NCBI RefSeq assembly: GCF_020169515.1
Contig: NZ_JAHMHW010000002.1
Coordinates: forward strand, 496,001-560,000
DNA: 64,000 nt
Reading direction: 5' to 3'
From: Paenibacillus vietnamensis
GTDB taxonomy: Bacteria; Bacillota; Bacilli; Paenibacillales; Paenibacillaceae
A program made the position numbers and the translations under genes. Every line of letters starts with the position of its first letter. Position 1 is the first letter of the stretch. Under the pieces are notes generated by a model. The model was given only the letters and a program-made list of their open reading frames with translations. It was not told where the DNA came from and did no database searches. Positions 48,739-58,141 of this stretch are shown in pieces.

Positions 48739-48951
48739 ATGTCATTTTCGTTTAAGCCTTTATGGATGAGATTAGTGCAGGAGGATATGACAAAGGAGCA
48801 ATTAAGGATTGAGTTAGGCTTATCCAGCGCAACGATCGCCAAGATGGGCAAAGGTGAGTATGTATCTATGGAGGTTCTGGATAAACTTTGCTCAAGGTTT
48901 AATGTGCAGCCTAACGACATTATTGAGCATAAAAAAGAGCAAGAGGATTAA
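48739..48951 (+). CDS. XRE-type regulator near the integrase, 70 aa
   Basis: Start at MSFSFKPLWMRLVQEDMTKEQL behind GAAGGAG. One HTH (DMTKEQLRIELGLSSATIAKMGKGEYVSMEVLDKLCSRF), YozG-like, the fourth HTH regulator gene of the prophage. It faces right and converges on the integrase gene. It may control excision/integration or the divergent 70-aa gene. Confidence 0.75.
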   Translation: MSFSFKPLWMRLVQEDMTKEQLRIELGLSSATIAKMGKGEYVSMEVLDKLCSRFNVQPNDIIEHKKEQED

Positions 48952-48966
48952 GCCCTCGCTGCTCTT
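48935..48966. terminator. bidirectional terminator between XRE and integrase genes
   Basis: AAAGAGCA-AGAGG and CCCTC-GC-TGCTCTTT form the stem, with T-tract rightward and A-tract leftward; it contains the XRE stop codon. Confidence 0.8.
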
Positions 48967-48970
48967 TTTT

Positions 48971-50155
48971 TCATTCGATATCAATCCCGACAGCCCTATC
49001 CAATGACAATACCGCCGTCTCCTGCCCCGTGGGTAGCAAATGGGAATACGTATTGAGTGTTTGCGCCACCGTTGAGTGCCCTAGGCGCTTAGATACAACC
49101 CGAATGTCTTCCCGCTCGTTAAGCATGATGCTGGCACTCTGATGGCGCAGGTCGTGGTATGTGATGCGCGGTTCATGAGCTGGCTTGTACTTATCACATA
49201 TGTCATACCACTTCTCAAGCACCTTTGAAGCATATGCTGGTGTTCCCTTACTCGAACAGACGACCAAATCATTATCTTGATATAACCGGCCCAACTTCTT
49301 CTTTTCCATTTCGATGATGTCCCGATGTTCCTTTAGAAAGCCAACGGTTAACGGTGAAATGCTTATCACCCTCACGCTGCTTGCATTCTTCACGCTCTTG
49401 AACTCCGTTTTATTCTTCCGCAGACTTCGCCTAACTCGTATAGTCGCCTTTTCAAAATCGACGTCAGCCCACTGCAACCCAAGAATTTCGCCCTGCCGCA
49501 TCCCCGTCATAATCGCGAGGAAATAAGCAATCCAAAAGCGCGTCGTTCCTTTGCTGCTGGCGAGAACCAATTTAACCGAATCATTATCCCATATCTGCCG
49601 TTCTTTCTTCTCGACCTTCGGCTTCTCGCCCTTCGGTATTTTCGCGGTCGGGTTCCTGGTTATAAGCTCGAACGATTCGGCCGAATTAAGCGAAGCATCG
49701 ACAACGGAATAGATACGCTTAACCGATTCGTCGCCAAGCCCTTTTTCAAATCCCGGTTCGTCGTTGATGCCTTTCGTCCGCAAATGCGTGATGAACTTTT
49801 TAATATCCAAAGCCGATAGCTTCGAAAGCTGGATGCTGCCGAGGTGCTTGCTTATATGCTTGTTGAAATAGGATTGATACATCTCGCGGGTCGAAGCCTC
49901 TATATTGTCTCGGCCTGCCAGCCAATCCGCAAAATACTCGCCATAGGTAACTTTTGTCGGGTCAATGTACTGGCCCCGGTTAAGATCGGCGGAAAGGGCA
50001 TCCCGTTCCTTCTTCGCTTCGGTCCGTGTCCTAAAGCCGCGCCGCGTCACCCGTTTGCCATTAACCATAATCTGAAACCACCACGGGTTGCCCTTCTTCG
50101 CATTCTCGTTGTAATAAACCCCGTCCCCCGACTTCTTTGCATCAGTTTTCGCCAC
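48971..50155 (-). CDS. int: prophage integrase, tyrosine recombinase
   Basis: The 394-aa product has an AP2-like N-terminal arm-binding part (KGNPWWFQIMVNGKRVTRRGF), a core-binding SAM-like domain (YGEYFADWLAGRDNIEASTREMY), and a catalytic domain with Arg in MTGMRQGEILGL, HDLRHQSAS, LGHSTVAQTLNTYSH and the Tyr nucleophile. All catalytic residues are present, so it should be active. It lies at the right end of the prophage, and the attachment site is expected just upstream (50.16-50.30 kb). Confidence 0.95.
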   Translation of the reverse strand: MAKTDAKKSGDGVYYNENAKKGNPWWFQIMVNGKRVTRRGFRTRTEAKKERDALSADLNRGQYIDPTKVTYGEYFADWLAGRDNIEASTREMYQSYFNKHISKHLGSIQLSKLSALDIKKFITHLRTKGINDEPGFEKGLGDESVKRIYSVVDASLNSAESFELITRNPTAKIPKGEKPKVEKKERQIWDNDSVKLVLASSKGTTRFWIAYFLAIMTGMRQGEILGLQWADVDFEKATIRVRRSLRKNKTEFKSVKNASSVRVISISPLTVGFLKEHRDIIEMEKKKLGRLYQDNDLVVCSSKGTPAYASKVLEKWYDICDKYKPAHEPRITYHDLRHQSASIMLNEREDIRVVSKRLGHSTVAQTLNTYSHLLPTGQETAVLSLDRAVGIDIE

Positions 50156-50173
50156 GACTCATAACCTCCATTA

Positions 50174-50218
50174 CATCAATTGATGCAATTATAATCGAAT
50201 TGCATCAGATTTGCATCA
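50174..50218. repeat. inverted and direct repeats upstream of int (arm sites or operator)
   Basis: TGATGCAATT (50181-50190) and AATTGCATCA (50198-50207) are perfect 10-bp inverted arms around ATAATCG. CATCAATTGATG (50174-50185) is a further palindrome, and TTGCATCA recurs at 50211-50218. The int -10 (TATAAT, minus strand, 50188-50193) lies inside. They could be integrase arm-type sites or an autoregulatory operator. Confidence 0.6.
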
Positions 50219-50234
50219 AAAAGAAAAATACATC

Positions 50235-50263
50235 AAAAAAAGCCCTGTAAATCAAGGCTTTTT
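50235..50263 (-). terminator. terminator of the sortase operon, possible att core
   Basis: On the minus strand AAAAAGCCTTGATTTACAGGG continues into CTTTTTTTG, a hairpin of GCC/GGC with A and T tracts. It is the first terminator downstream of the host sortase gene. Prophage attachment cores often overlap such terminators, so this is the prime place to look for the prophage-host joint. Confidence 0.45.
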
Positions 50264-50405
50264 CAGAATAGGTACTTACCCTTCAATTTGTGTCACCCCT
50301 CCTTGCACGGGTTTTTATGGTTTAACAAGGTTAAGGGATACAGTCAAATTATAGTATGAAGGGGCGGAATCATTGGTGCTGTAAACGAGGAAAATGGGCG
50401 GAATA

Positions 50406-51101
50406 TTAAGTCATCTTCGCGTGTATAATTAAACGATGCGTAGGATTAATGATCGGATCGCAGGTGATCAGCGTCAGCAGCTTGTCTTTATCGTTATAAT
50501 TCAGAACGGACACGTCCGTCGGCTCCACGACCGATACGTTGTAGACCGTATAGGTGTACGTCTCGCCTTTTGTTTCGATCACGATTTTATCCCCGATCTC
50601 GACCTCACCCAGCCGGTTGAACAGCCTGCCCTTCGCACGCATCCGGTGACCGGCGATAGCGGCGTTTCCGACCTGACCGATCGCCGTCGTTTCGGTCAAA
50701 TGCGCCGCGGCGGACTTCATGTTTTTCTGGGTGGCGCCTTCCAATACCGGGAGCTTAAGCTTGATCGAGTCGATGCTGATCGTTGCGATCGGACTCAGCT
50801 TAGCCGATGCCGGGGTCGCAGACGGAGCCGAGCTCGCCTCCACGGCCGGCGTTTCTTCCGATTCTTCTGTCTCTTCCACATCACCTGCAGCCGCAAGCGA
50901 CGCCGACTCCTCGTTAAATAAATCCGTCAGCTGCTCATATTGCCGCTGCGCCTGCTCCACGGCCGTTTCATCGTAGCTGGCCGTCTCCCACTCCTTCAGC
51001 AGCCGGTCCTGCTGCCAGTCCGCATACCATTCGCTTGCCTTCGGATATAGCAGCACCAGCAAGCCAAGAATGATCAATGCGTAAGCCGTTCCTCTTCTCA
51101 T
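50406..51101 (-). CDS. class D-like sortase
   Basis: The 231-aa product starts RRGTAYALIILGLLVLLYPKASEW (membrane anchor) behind GGAGGGAGG; upstream in-frame codons overlap the GtrA gene. After an acidic linker (EETEESEETPAVEASSAP) comes the sortase barrel with IAGHRM (catalytic His), LLTLITCDP (catalytic Cys) and THRLIIHA (catalytic Arg). It cleaves sorting signals of wall proteins. It lies downstream of the GtrA/GtrB-like genes in one operon with overlapping starts. Confidence 0.88.
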   Translation of the reverse strand: MRRGTAYALIILGLLVLLYPKASEWYADWQQDRLLKEWETASYDETAVEQAQRQYEQLTDLFNEESASLAAAGDVEETEESEETPAVEASSAPSATPASAKLSPIATISIDSIKLKLPVLEGATQKNMKSAAAHLTETTAIGQVGNAAIAGHRMRAKGRLFNRLGEVEIGDKIVIETKGETYTYTVYNVSVVEPTDVSVLNYNDKDKLLTLITCDPIINPTHRLIIHAKMT

Positions 51102-51550
51102 CAATCCGCCTCCCTCCGGCTCAGCCCGGCTTCCGGTCCTCTTCTTGCGAACACCCACCTTTTGCTTCCATAGAAATTCACGCCCACCGAAACGACCGTC
51201 ACGATCGCCTTGGCCGGCAAGCCCTCCAGCGCAAGCCATTCGTTTAGCAGGGCAAGCAGCAAAACCGACATCCCCAGCACGACAGCGTTCCAAACGACGA
51301 ACCTGATGCTCGTTGCGATGTCCGGCATATGCGATGCAGCCGTTCTTCCCGCGCCAAAAGTAAATCGGCTGTTTAGCAGCAGACTGTTCAGCATGCCCGC
51401 GCCATAAGCCAAAACCTGAGCCAGCAAGTAATAAACGCCCAGCTTGGTCAGCAAGGCGAATCCTAAAACATCGATAGCCGTATTGAGCAGGCCGATCAGG
51501 TTGAATCGCACAAATTGAACCAGCGTCCTGCCGCGGCTCAGATCAGACAT
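51101..51550 (-). CDS. GtrA family membrane protein
   Basis: The 149-aa product has four transmembrane segments (FVRFNLIGLLNTAIDVLGFALL, YLLAQVLAYGAGMLNSLLLNSRFTF and two later), the GtrA pattern. GtrA proteins probably flip polyprenyl-phosphate-linked sugars. Directly linked to the GtrB-like gene (8-nt overlap). Confidence 0.88.
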   Translation of the reverse strand: MSDLSRGRTLVQFVRFNLIGLLNTAIDVLGFALLTKLGVYYLLAQVLAYGAGMLNSLLLNSRFTFGAGRTAASHMPDIATSIRFVVWNAVVLGMSVLLLALLNEWLALEGLPAKAIVTVVSVGVNFYGSKRWVFARRGPEAGLSRREAD

Positions 51551-52547
51551 ATTCCTTCACTCGCTTCGGAGCCTCGCCGCTACCGGCTTCGGCGTCCTCT
51601 TCCCCGGGAGCATAGCCCCGCACCTCGCGCACGATGTACAGCGGCCTGTTTTTGGATTCGTCGTATATCCGTCCGATGTATTCCCCGATAAGCCCCAGCA
51701 GCATTAAAATAATACCGTTGAACAGCAGGTTGACCGCTACGATGGACGCCCATCCCTGGGCAGTCCCTCCGAGAACCAGCTTCTGGAAGATGACGACCAC
51801 CAAATAAAGAAAGCTGGACAAAGATAGCGTAAAGCCTACATAGGTTGCAATTTTGAGCGGTTTGTAGGAGAAGGAGGTAATGCCGTCGACGGCGAAAGCG
51901 ATCATCTTCTTGAGAGGATATTTTGTCTCCCCTGCAAAACGTTCCTCGCGTTCGTACTCGACCATCGTCTGCCGGAAGCCGATCCAGCTGACCAGGCCGC
52001 GGACAAAGCGGTTTTTCTCCTTTAATCCCCTCAGCACATCGCATACCTTGCGGTCGATGAGCCGAAAGTCTCCCGTATCTGCGGGAATATCGACATTCGT
52101 CAAGCTGCGCAGCGTACGGTAGAACAGCTTGGCGGTCGCTTTCTTGAACAGCGTTTCCCCTTTTCGCTTCAAGCGCTTTCCGTATACGACCTCGTAGCCT
52201 TCCTTCCACTTCGCGATCATATCCAGAATAACCTCCGGCGGATCCTGCAGGTCGGCGTCGATGACGACGATCGCGTCCCCGCGGGCGTAATCCATGCCGG
52301 CGGAAATCGCGATCTGATGGCCGAAATTTCTGGAAAAATTAATCAGACAGACGTGTGGATCGAAGTCGCAGATGACGGATACCAGCTCCACCGTGCGGTC
52401 GTGGCTCCCGTCGTTGACGAAGATTAACTCATACGGTTCCCCGGCTTCGTCCATCACCTGCTTCAGGCGGTCGTACGTATATTCGATTACCTCTTCCTCG
52501 TTGTACATCGGAACGATAACGCTGTATTTCACAGCCGAATGCGGCAT
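51543..52547 (-). CDS. polyprenyl-phosphate glycosyltransferase, GtrB/DPM1-like (GT2)
   Basis: Start at MPHSAVKYSVIVPMYNEEEVI, with AAGGGAG at 9 nt (a TTG three codons earlier is possible). GT2 motifs: FVNDGSHDRT, AIVVIDADLQDPPE (DXD-like), and RFAGETKYPLKKM. Two C-terminal membrane helices (YVGFTLSLSSFLYLVVVIF, LLFNGIILMLLGLIGEYIGR). It loads a sugar on undecaprenyl phosphate for the GT-C enzyme encoded just upstream, via the GtrA flippase. Confidence 0.9.
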   Translation of the reverse strand: MPHSAVKYSVIVPMYNEEEVIEYTYDRLKQVMDEAGEPYELIFVNDGSHDRTVELVSVICDFDPHVCLINFSRNFGHQIAISAGMDYARGDAIVVIDADLQDPPEVILDMIAKWKEGYEVVYGKRLKRKGETLFKKATAKLFYRTLRSLTNVDIPADTGDFRLIDRKVCDVLRGLKEKNRFVRGLVSWIGFRQTMVEYEREERFAGETKYPLKKMIAFAVDGITSFSYKPLKIATYVGFTLSLSSFLYLVVVIFQKLVLGGTAQGWASIVAVNLLFNGIILMLLGLIGEYIGRIYDESKNRPLYIVREVRGYAPGEEDAEAGSGEAPKRVKEYV

Positions 52548-52629
52548 CGCATGCAACTCCCTTATTCAAGCGTAAATGACCTGACTTTTATCGGTATCGG
52601 TTAAGGCCGTTTTGCGGCGGTCGGCCGCT

Positions 52630-55600
52630 TTAGAACAGCCAGCTAGGGAACCAGCGCAGCAAGTAATCCACGTACCAGACGGGAACCGTCAAGCCCGACA
52701 AAGCCGGATAATAAAGAATGAACAGCAGTACCGCTGCGGACGTAAGTGTATGCCTGATCGGCTTGAAGCTTTCGTTCCTCTCCTCCAGCACTTTGAAAAC
52801 ATACACAAGGCTCAAAATGATAAACGGCACCATCGCAAAATAGTGGTACAGGAACGTCAGTCTCGGAACCAGCATCCATGGCACGTACTGGGCAAGGAAA
52901 GCGATCCATATCGTATACATAGCTTTGTCTCTGCGCTTAATACTCATCCACAGCGCAGCCGCCATCGCAAAAATACCCGACCACCATATCGCCGGATTGC
53001 CCATGGCGACGATCGTCGACTTCATGCCTGCCGCTTCATGGTCGCCGGAATAATACCAGACGGGACGCTTCATGAACGGCCACTCCCACCAGGATGAGGA
53101 AAAAGGATGCGTCGATACGAGATTGCTGTGATAGCTGAACATATGCTTCTGATAGTCCACAAAACTCTTGATCGTATAACCTTCGTCCATTACGGTAAGG
53201 ACCGGGATATACGACAAAGCGTAAATGCCGAGCGGGATGGCGATATAAAAAATCAGGCAGACGGCCAGCGTAATCGCCGTATTCCGCGGAAAAGACCGGA
53301 CGACAAGCTCAAGCCAATCCTTCGCGTACGGCATATAGCCGCTTCCGTCTCTTTGGAGCACCCGCTTCGCGGCCGCATATTCTTTATAACGCTCGAACAA
53401 CGAAAGACCGAGCATAACCGCGAGACCTGCTCCTCCATACAGCACGATCCACTTGGAGGCGACGCCGATGCCGAAGAACAGCCCTGCCAGAAATAAGGGA
53501 ACAAGCGTGGCCCTCAGCTTCACCGTATAAAAGCTCAGCGTATAGTACCTGTGCATGAAGTAGAACATAAGCATGATGAAAAAAACACCATAAACGTCAA
53601 TTGTTGCGATTCTGGTCTGCGTGAAATGCATAAAATCGGCTGCAAACAGCAACGCCGCGATTCCCGTGTAGGTGCTGCTGTTAAACAACCGCCGCGCGAA
53701 CAGGTACATGAGCGGCAGCATCGCAATGCCGAACACCGTACCGGCAATCCGCCAGCCGAACGGATTCAGGCCGAATAGCTTGATCCCTAGCGCAATAATC
53801 AGCTTCCCGAGCGGCGGATGCGTATTCTCGTACGCAACGATATGCTCCAAATGCTCATATGCGGTCCGGGCATGGTAAATCTCATCAAAGTAAGAACCGT
53901 TCATAAAATCGTCGTTATATTGAGCGAGCTGTTGTTCGTCGAATAACAGGGAAACGCTGCCCCGCTTCGCATCCTTCGCTTGCTCGTCATCTATACCGAC
54001 GATGGGAAGCGGCATTTTGTTGCCCTGCTCGTAAATAACCAGCTCATGCATAGAGAAGCCGGACTGCACGGCGGTCAGCTTCACATATCTCGCTTGCAGG
54101 TCGGCAGGCGTCACGTTCCAGGCAAACACGGCGACATGGCTGCTGTCGATCTCGATCACATGATCCCAGTCCGTACCGTTTTGGCTGAATTCGTATTTAT
54201 ATTTACCGGTGCCAACGCCTCCGAAGCTGTTAATCTTCTCAAGCCGCTTCACTTCCCCCAGATCGACGTAGAAGCTTTGCGAGGACGCTCCGGGCTGCCA
54301 TGCGGTCTGCGGCCCTTTCATATCGCCGAGCTGATACAAGGCGACAATCGCATAGACAAAAGTGACGGCCCCCATCCAAATCCAATCCTTTCGACCCCAC
54401 CGCTTGCGGTCATGCAGCGCTTGCGAGCCTTTGCCCGTCAAAAAGCGGTCTAACGTTTCCCGCTCCCCCCCGGCCAATGTCTCTTCCGTAATCGGCTCGA
54501 TCCGCTTGAGGCGGCCGCTTATGTACAAATCGTAACCGATATAAAGCAAATACAGCAGCAGTCCGATATTCGCCAAGGATACGAGCAGAACGATGCCGTT
54601 CGACGGCACATTCGTGCTCACTTTGCTGTAATCCAGCACATAGGCGATATTTATAAAATTGGTCAGGGCATAGCCCAGATATACGTATAAGAACCGGCGG
54701 TCAAGCGACCTGACATAGGCCAGCAGCCCGAGCAGCATAACCGGAAACAGGTACCGCTCATGCATTTTGGTCACGCCGACGAACACGACCGCAATCAATA
54801 CCATCGCCAGAAAATAGGACCTTTCCTGTTCAATGCCGTTCCGTTTCCTCAGCGCAAAAAATACCGCTGCCGCAACCGCGGCGGCAATAAACAGATTGCC
54901 CCAGGTCTGAAAGCTGAGCAGCAGCCAGGAGTCCGCAATCGGCTTCCAGTTTGCCCCGCCAAGCGCGTACAGATTGAACGCATTCAATGTCGCATACGGA
55001 TAGGAAGACAACGTTCCGCTATATAATTGCAAGAGGCCGTTCATGCCGCCGCTGCCCCAGAAAAAAGGCAGGGCGAGCACCAGAAACGTCCCAAAGCCGT
55101 ACAAGGCGCTCACCGGTATTTGCTTCCATGCCCGGCGGTAAATGAACCACAGCAGCAGCACCGGCATGAAAATAAACGCCTGCGGCTTGATCAGCGCTGC
55201 AATCGCAAACCAGACGGAAGCCCGCTTGATCCGGTTTCCGGTCAAGCCGTGCACGGCCAGCACGAGCGCAAGGGTAAAGACGGCATCCACCTGTCCCCAT
55301 GCCGCGGAATCGGCAATGACGGCCGGATTGAACAAGTAGAGCGCCGCCAGTCCGGCCGCGGCTAGGAAGCCGGCTTTCTTCTTGGCCGTTTCGTATACGA
55401 AATACGCCGCAGCCAGATCGGCGAGCAGGGCCGGCAGCTTGAACAGCAGCAGAGCGGACCCGGAATCCGCATTCAGGTTCAGCATGCTTTTGACCGCGCC
55501 AAGCACGTACAGCACATAAATATAGCCGGGCGGATAATCGACAAACAGATCCGAACGGTAAAACCCGGAAAGCCCCTGTGATGAAGCCTGCTCCGCCCAT

Positions 55601-56442
55601 GCCATAAACAGCGCGATATCATTGGCATAACCCGGGTTGGTAACGGCAATGCCTGCACGGAGCGCCAGCGCTCCTCCGAACAGAACGGCGAGTATGAGCC
55701 GCCTCCGCTGCCGGTCGCCTTCAAGATCGCCGCTTGCGCGAAGAAGCTTCCGGCAGACGACCGAAAACAGAATGCCAAATAACGCGGCAAGCACAAGAAG
55801 CGGCAGCACGCCGGCTTCGGAGGCCGGCACTGCAGCCGGTTCGCCCGGCGCCGTCGGCGTCAGGCTGAACACTTCCGCGCCCGCAGGGGCCTTCGATACT
55901 TTCTCGACGCTCAAATCGTCGAAATACGCTTTGCCGGTGTTAATGCTCCCGTAGCCTCCCAGGCTGGCTCCAAGCGTAAAAGAGGATTGCTCCTTGCCCG
56001 TTTTAGCGAAAAATTCGAGATATTCCCATTTGCCGCCCGTATCGATCAGCTGCGGATAAGTGACTGCAACCCCTTCGACGAACAGATGCGCGCCTGTTGC
56101 ATCTGCGCCTACCCCGTCGGTCAGCACGTAACCGGAAATTTTATAGACAGTTTCGGGATTGACGCTTACGTTCTGCGTCCACCGCGAATGGTTGGCTTCC
56201 TTATTGTGCAGCATCGCCGAATGGCTGCCGGTATGAACCTTCGTGTTATCCGGCGAATATGTAGTCAAATGCTCTTCCTTCAAATAAGCGTCATGGCCCC
56301 AATGCTCGGGAACGCCGTCCGTCACATTCTCGAAGCCGGCATTTTTGAGCAGATTGGCTGCGGCATAACCGGCTTCGGCCGGCCACAGCAAGCAGCCGAA
56401 CAGCAGGAGGGCCACTACCGTTCGCATCCCTAATTTGATCAT
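52630..56442 (-). CDS. double GT-C glycosyltransferase with sugar-binding domains
   Basis: The 1,270-aa product has a signal-like N-terminus and then a CBM-like jelly roll (NLLKNAGFENVTDGVPEHW, to about 180). A first multi-span GT-C module (about 245-660, loop motifs NDIALFMAW and WGQVDAVFTL) follows. A discoidin-like domain (about 705-830, RLEKINSFGGVGTGKYKYEF) leads into a second GT-C module of the protein O-mannosyltransferase (PMT/GT39) type (FDEIYHARTAYEHLEH near 850, NTHPPLGKLIIALG, then 8-9 spans). It should transfer sugars from polyprenyl phosphate to wall glycans or proteins outside the cell. Fusion of two GT-C units in one chain is unusual. Confidence 0.85.
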   Translation of the reverse strand: MIKLGMRTVVALLLFGCLLWPAEAGYAAANLLKNAGFENVTDGVPEHWGHDAYLKEEHLTTYSPDNTKVHTGSHSAMLHNKEANHSRWTQNVSVNPETVYKISGYVLTDGVGADATGAHLFVEGVAVTYPQLIDTGGKWEYLEFFAKTGKEQSSFTLGASLGGYGSINTGKAYFDDLSVEKVSKAPAGAEVFSLTPTAPGEPAAVPASEAGVLPLLVLAALFGILFSVVCRKLLRASGDLEGDRQRRRLILAVLFGGALALRAGIAVTNPGYANDIALFMAWAEQASSQGLSGFYRSDLFVDYPPGYIYVLYVLGAVKSMLNLNADSGSALLLFKLPALLADLAAAYFVYETAKKKAGFLAAAGLAALYLFNPAVIADSAAWGQVDAVFTLALVLAVHGLTGNRIKRASVWFAIAALIKPQAFIFMPVLLLWFIYRRAWKQIPVSALYGFGTFLVLALPFFWGSGGMNGLLQLYSGTLSSYPYATLNAFNLYALGGANWKPIADSWLLLSFQTWGNLFIAAAVAAAVFFALRKRNGIEQERSYFLAMVLIAVVFVGVTKMHERYLFPVMLLGLLAYVRSLDRRFLYVYLGYALTNFINIAYVLDYSKVSTNVPSNGIVLLVSLANIGLLLYLLYIGYDLYISGRLKRIEPITEETLAGGERETLDRFLTGKGSQALHDRKRWGRKDWIWMGAVTFVYAIVALYQLGDMKGPQTAWQPGASSQSFYVDLGEVKRLEKINSFGGVGTGKYKYEFSQNGTDWDHVIEIDSSHVAVFAWNVTPADLQARYVKLTAVQSGFSMHELVIYEQGNKMPLPIVGIDDEQAKDAKRGSVSLLFDEQQLAQYNDDFMNGSYFDEIYHARTAYEHLEHIVAYENTHPPLGKLIIALGIKLFGLNPFGWRIAGTVFGIAMLPLMYLFARRLFNSSTYTGIAALLFAADFMHFTQTRIATIDVYGVFFIMLMFYFMHRYYTLSFYTVKLRATLVPLFLAGLFFGIGVASKWIVLYGGAGLAVMLGLSLFERYKEYAAAKRVLQRDGSGYMPYAKDWLELVVRSFPRNTAITLAVCLIFYIAIPLGIYALSYIPVLTVMDEGYTIKSFVDYQKHMFSYHSNLVSTHPFSSSWWEWPFMKRPVWYYSGDHEAAGMKSTIVAMGNPAIWWSGIFAMAAALWMSIKRRDKAMYTIWIAFLAQYVPWMLVPRLTFLYHYFAMVPFIILSLVYVFKVLEERNESFKPIRHTLTSAAVLLFILYYPALSGLTVPVWYVDYLLRWFPSWLF

Positions 56443-56542
56443 CGCTCAGGTCCCACCTTTTATCGACATCAGTAGATTCCTATCATAGAGGTACCTCCTA
56501 ACTCTATTAGATATCCTATTTTTGGTCAACGACATTAGAAAA

Positions 56543-56583
56543 AAATAAGCAGCCGTTCCCTTTCGGGAATCGGCTGCTTATTT
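56543..56583. terminator. strong terminator
   Basis: AAATAAGCAGCCG-TTCCC-ttt-GGGAA-CGGCTGCTTATTT forms a very long stem after the GT-B-like gene; it insulates that operon from the GT-C operon. Confidence 0.9.
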
Positions 56584-56601
56584 AGTTTGCCGAGCGCAGG
56601 C

Positions 56602-58140
56602 TCAGGCTGGAGTTTCCGGAGTCGAATTCGCGTTCGGATATCCGGGTTGTGTTTCATAATCGGGTGCTGCGTCAAGTCTTAGTTCTGATTCGGTTTCGGG
56701 TCCGGATTGGAGCCCAGGATGATAATCAATCGTTTCAACGGCAGGCTCTCGCTTTAATTCCGGCTCAAAATCATACATTTCATTGGCGGTCGTAGTCACG
56801 GCGAGACGGCGCAGCCTGGTCCAGATGAACCGGTAGCCGTCCATGCTCGGCTTTACTTTGTCGATGACGCCCAGTCTTGCGTGAAGTGCGGGAAAATATC
56901 CCCGGTTTGCAACCGCTTTGGCTAATATTTTTTTTAGTCCTGCCGCTGAACGGAAGCTTACGGGAGTATTTCGGATGTAATAGATGAACTTGGGAGTTCC
57001 ATAGTAGATGACCGGTTTCCCGTTTATAAGGGCTTCATAGGATACAGAGGAATAAGGAGTGATGACGGCGTCAGCCTGTTCGATAAGCTTGTTGAGCGGG
57101 ACAATGCCGTGCCGCAAAATTTTCGATTTTTTGCACCGCAGCCATTTGCGGTAGGATCCGCAGCCGCCCTGGTCGGGATGAGCTTTGTACGTAACGGAAA
57201 TTTTGCCTCCGAACGGCTTCACGGCCTGCTCGATCGATCGGATAATGCCTCTGTTATGGCTCAGTCCAAGCGGCTGAAGGGCGACGAGCAGCTTGATTGG
57301 TGCATTCGCCATCACACTGGAAGCGGATCTTCCGGTCGGCAGATTGCGGTAAAAGCAAGGACCGCTGACAACGATTTTACCCGCCGGCGCACCATAAGAC
57401 TGAAGAAAATTGGCATGCGATTTCCCCCAGACGAAGTTAAGGTCTGCGTTGACCGGGAAATGGGCAATCGGTGCCATCAGCCCATGCTGAACCATAACCG
57501 TATGCACATTGCGGGATTGCGCGAAGGAAGTCATCAATGCCCCATGGTGGTTAATAGTCGATCCGTAAATGGTCCGGCGGATCGGATAACGATTGAACAG
57601 CGTATGCACGCGCCGGATATGCAGCATCGCTTTTTTAACCCGCGCCGTAAGCCACGAACGGAACGCCGGACGGCGGAACACGGCAGGCGCGGAGGACAGC
57701 GCCGCGCGCAGCTGGCTCATCGTTTTTTGAGCCATGGCGGGAGGAAGCTTCGCCGGCGGAAGCCCGTGCAGATAAACGAGCGGCCGGCATTCCTTGCGCT
57801 TCAGCATGGTCCGGTATTCCCCCGAATAATGAGCGACGTACAAAATTTTCTCTCCCGTCACCCCCTTCGTCATCCCGAATAATTCGGCGCGGACGACCGT
57901 ATAGCCGGATTTGCGAAGGTTAGGCTTCGATGGTACCAGGTAAGGCTTGCAGGCGGCCTGTATATTGCGGATCCGGCCTGAACGCTTCGCGCCGCCGAAC
58001 GCTCCGGAATGATGAAGCACGTATTTCTGAAAATCCCGGAGCATCACGATGCCAAGCGGCACATCGTCGTAACGAAGCGATTTGAAGGCTTCCAGAAAGC
58101 TGATGCTGTGCCTCCAAATCATCCATGTTTTATTATGCAT
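56602..58140 (-). CDS. GT-B-like polysaccharide glycosyltransferase
   Basis: The 512-aa product starts HNKTWMIWRHSISFLEAFKSL behind GGGAGG, one base after the dehydratase stop. The C-terminal half has HTVMVQHGLM, NLNFVWGK-like DLNFVWGKSHANF, SVTYKAHPDQ and EQADAVITPYSSVSYEALINGKPVIYYG, the pattern of CDP-glycerol/capsule-type GT-B transferases. The last 50 residues are low-complexity (ETESELRLDAAPDYETQPG). Coupled to the dehydratase gene, it probably adds the sugar made by that pathway, perhaps the nonulosonic acid, but donor and acceptor are not shown by the sequence. Confidence 0.7.
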   Translation of the reverse strand: MHNKTWMIWRHSISFLEAFKSLRYDDVPLGIVMLRDFQKYVLHHSGAFGGAKRSGRIRNIQAACKPYLVPSKPNLRKSGYTVVRAELFGMTKGVTGEKILYVAHYSGEYRTMLKRKECRPLVYLHGLPPAKLPPAMAQKTMSQLRAALSSAPAVFRRPAFRSWLTARVKKAMLHIRRVHTLFNRYPIRRTIYGSTINHHGALMTSFAQSRNVHTVMVQHGLMAPIAHFPVNADLNFVWGKSHANFLQSYGAPAGKIVVSGPCFYRNLPTGRSASSVMANAPIKLLVALQPLGLSHNRGIIRSIEQAVKPFGGKISVTYKAHPDQGGCGSYRKWLRCKKSKILRHGIVPLNKLIEQADAVITPYSSVSYEALINGKPVIYYGTPKFIYYIRNTPVSFRSAAGLKKILAKAVANRGYFPALHARLGVIDKVKPSMDGYRFIWTRLRRLAVTTTANEMYDFEPELKREPAVETIDYHPGLQSGPETESELRLDAAPDYETQPGYPNANSTPETPA

Positions 58141-58141
58141 A

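Noticed and set aside
52643-52909. Separate small gene at the end of the GT-C gene
   Set aside because: It is an out-of-frame shadow of the last membrane spans of the GT-C protein.
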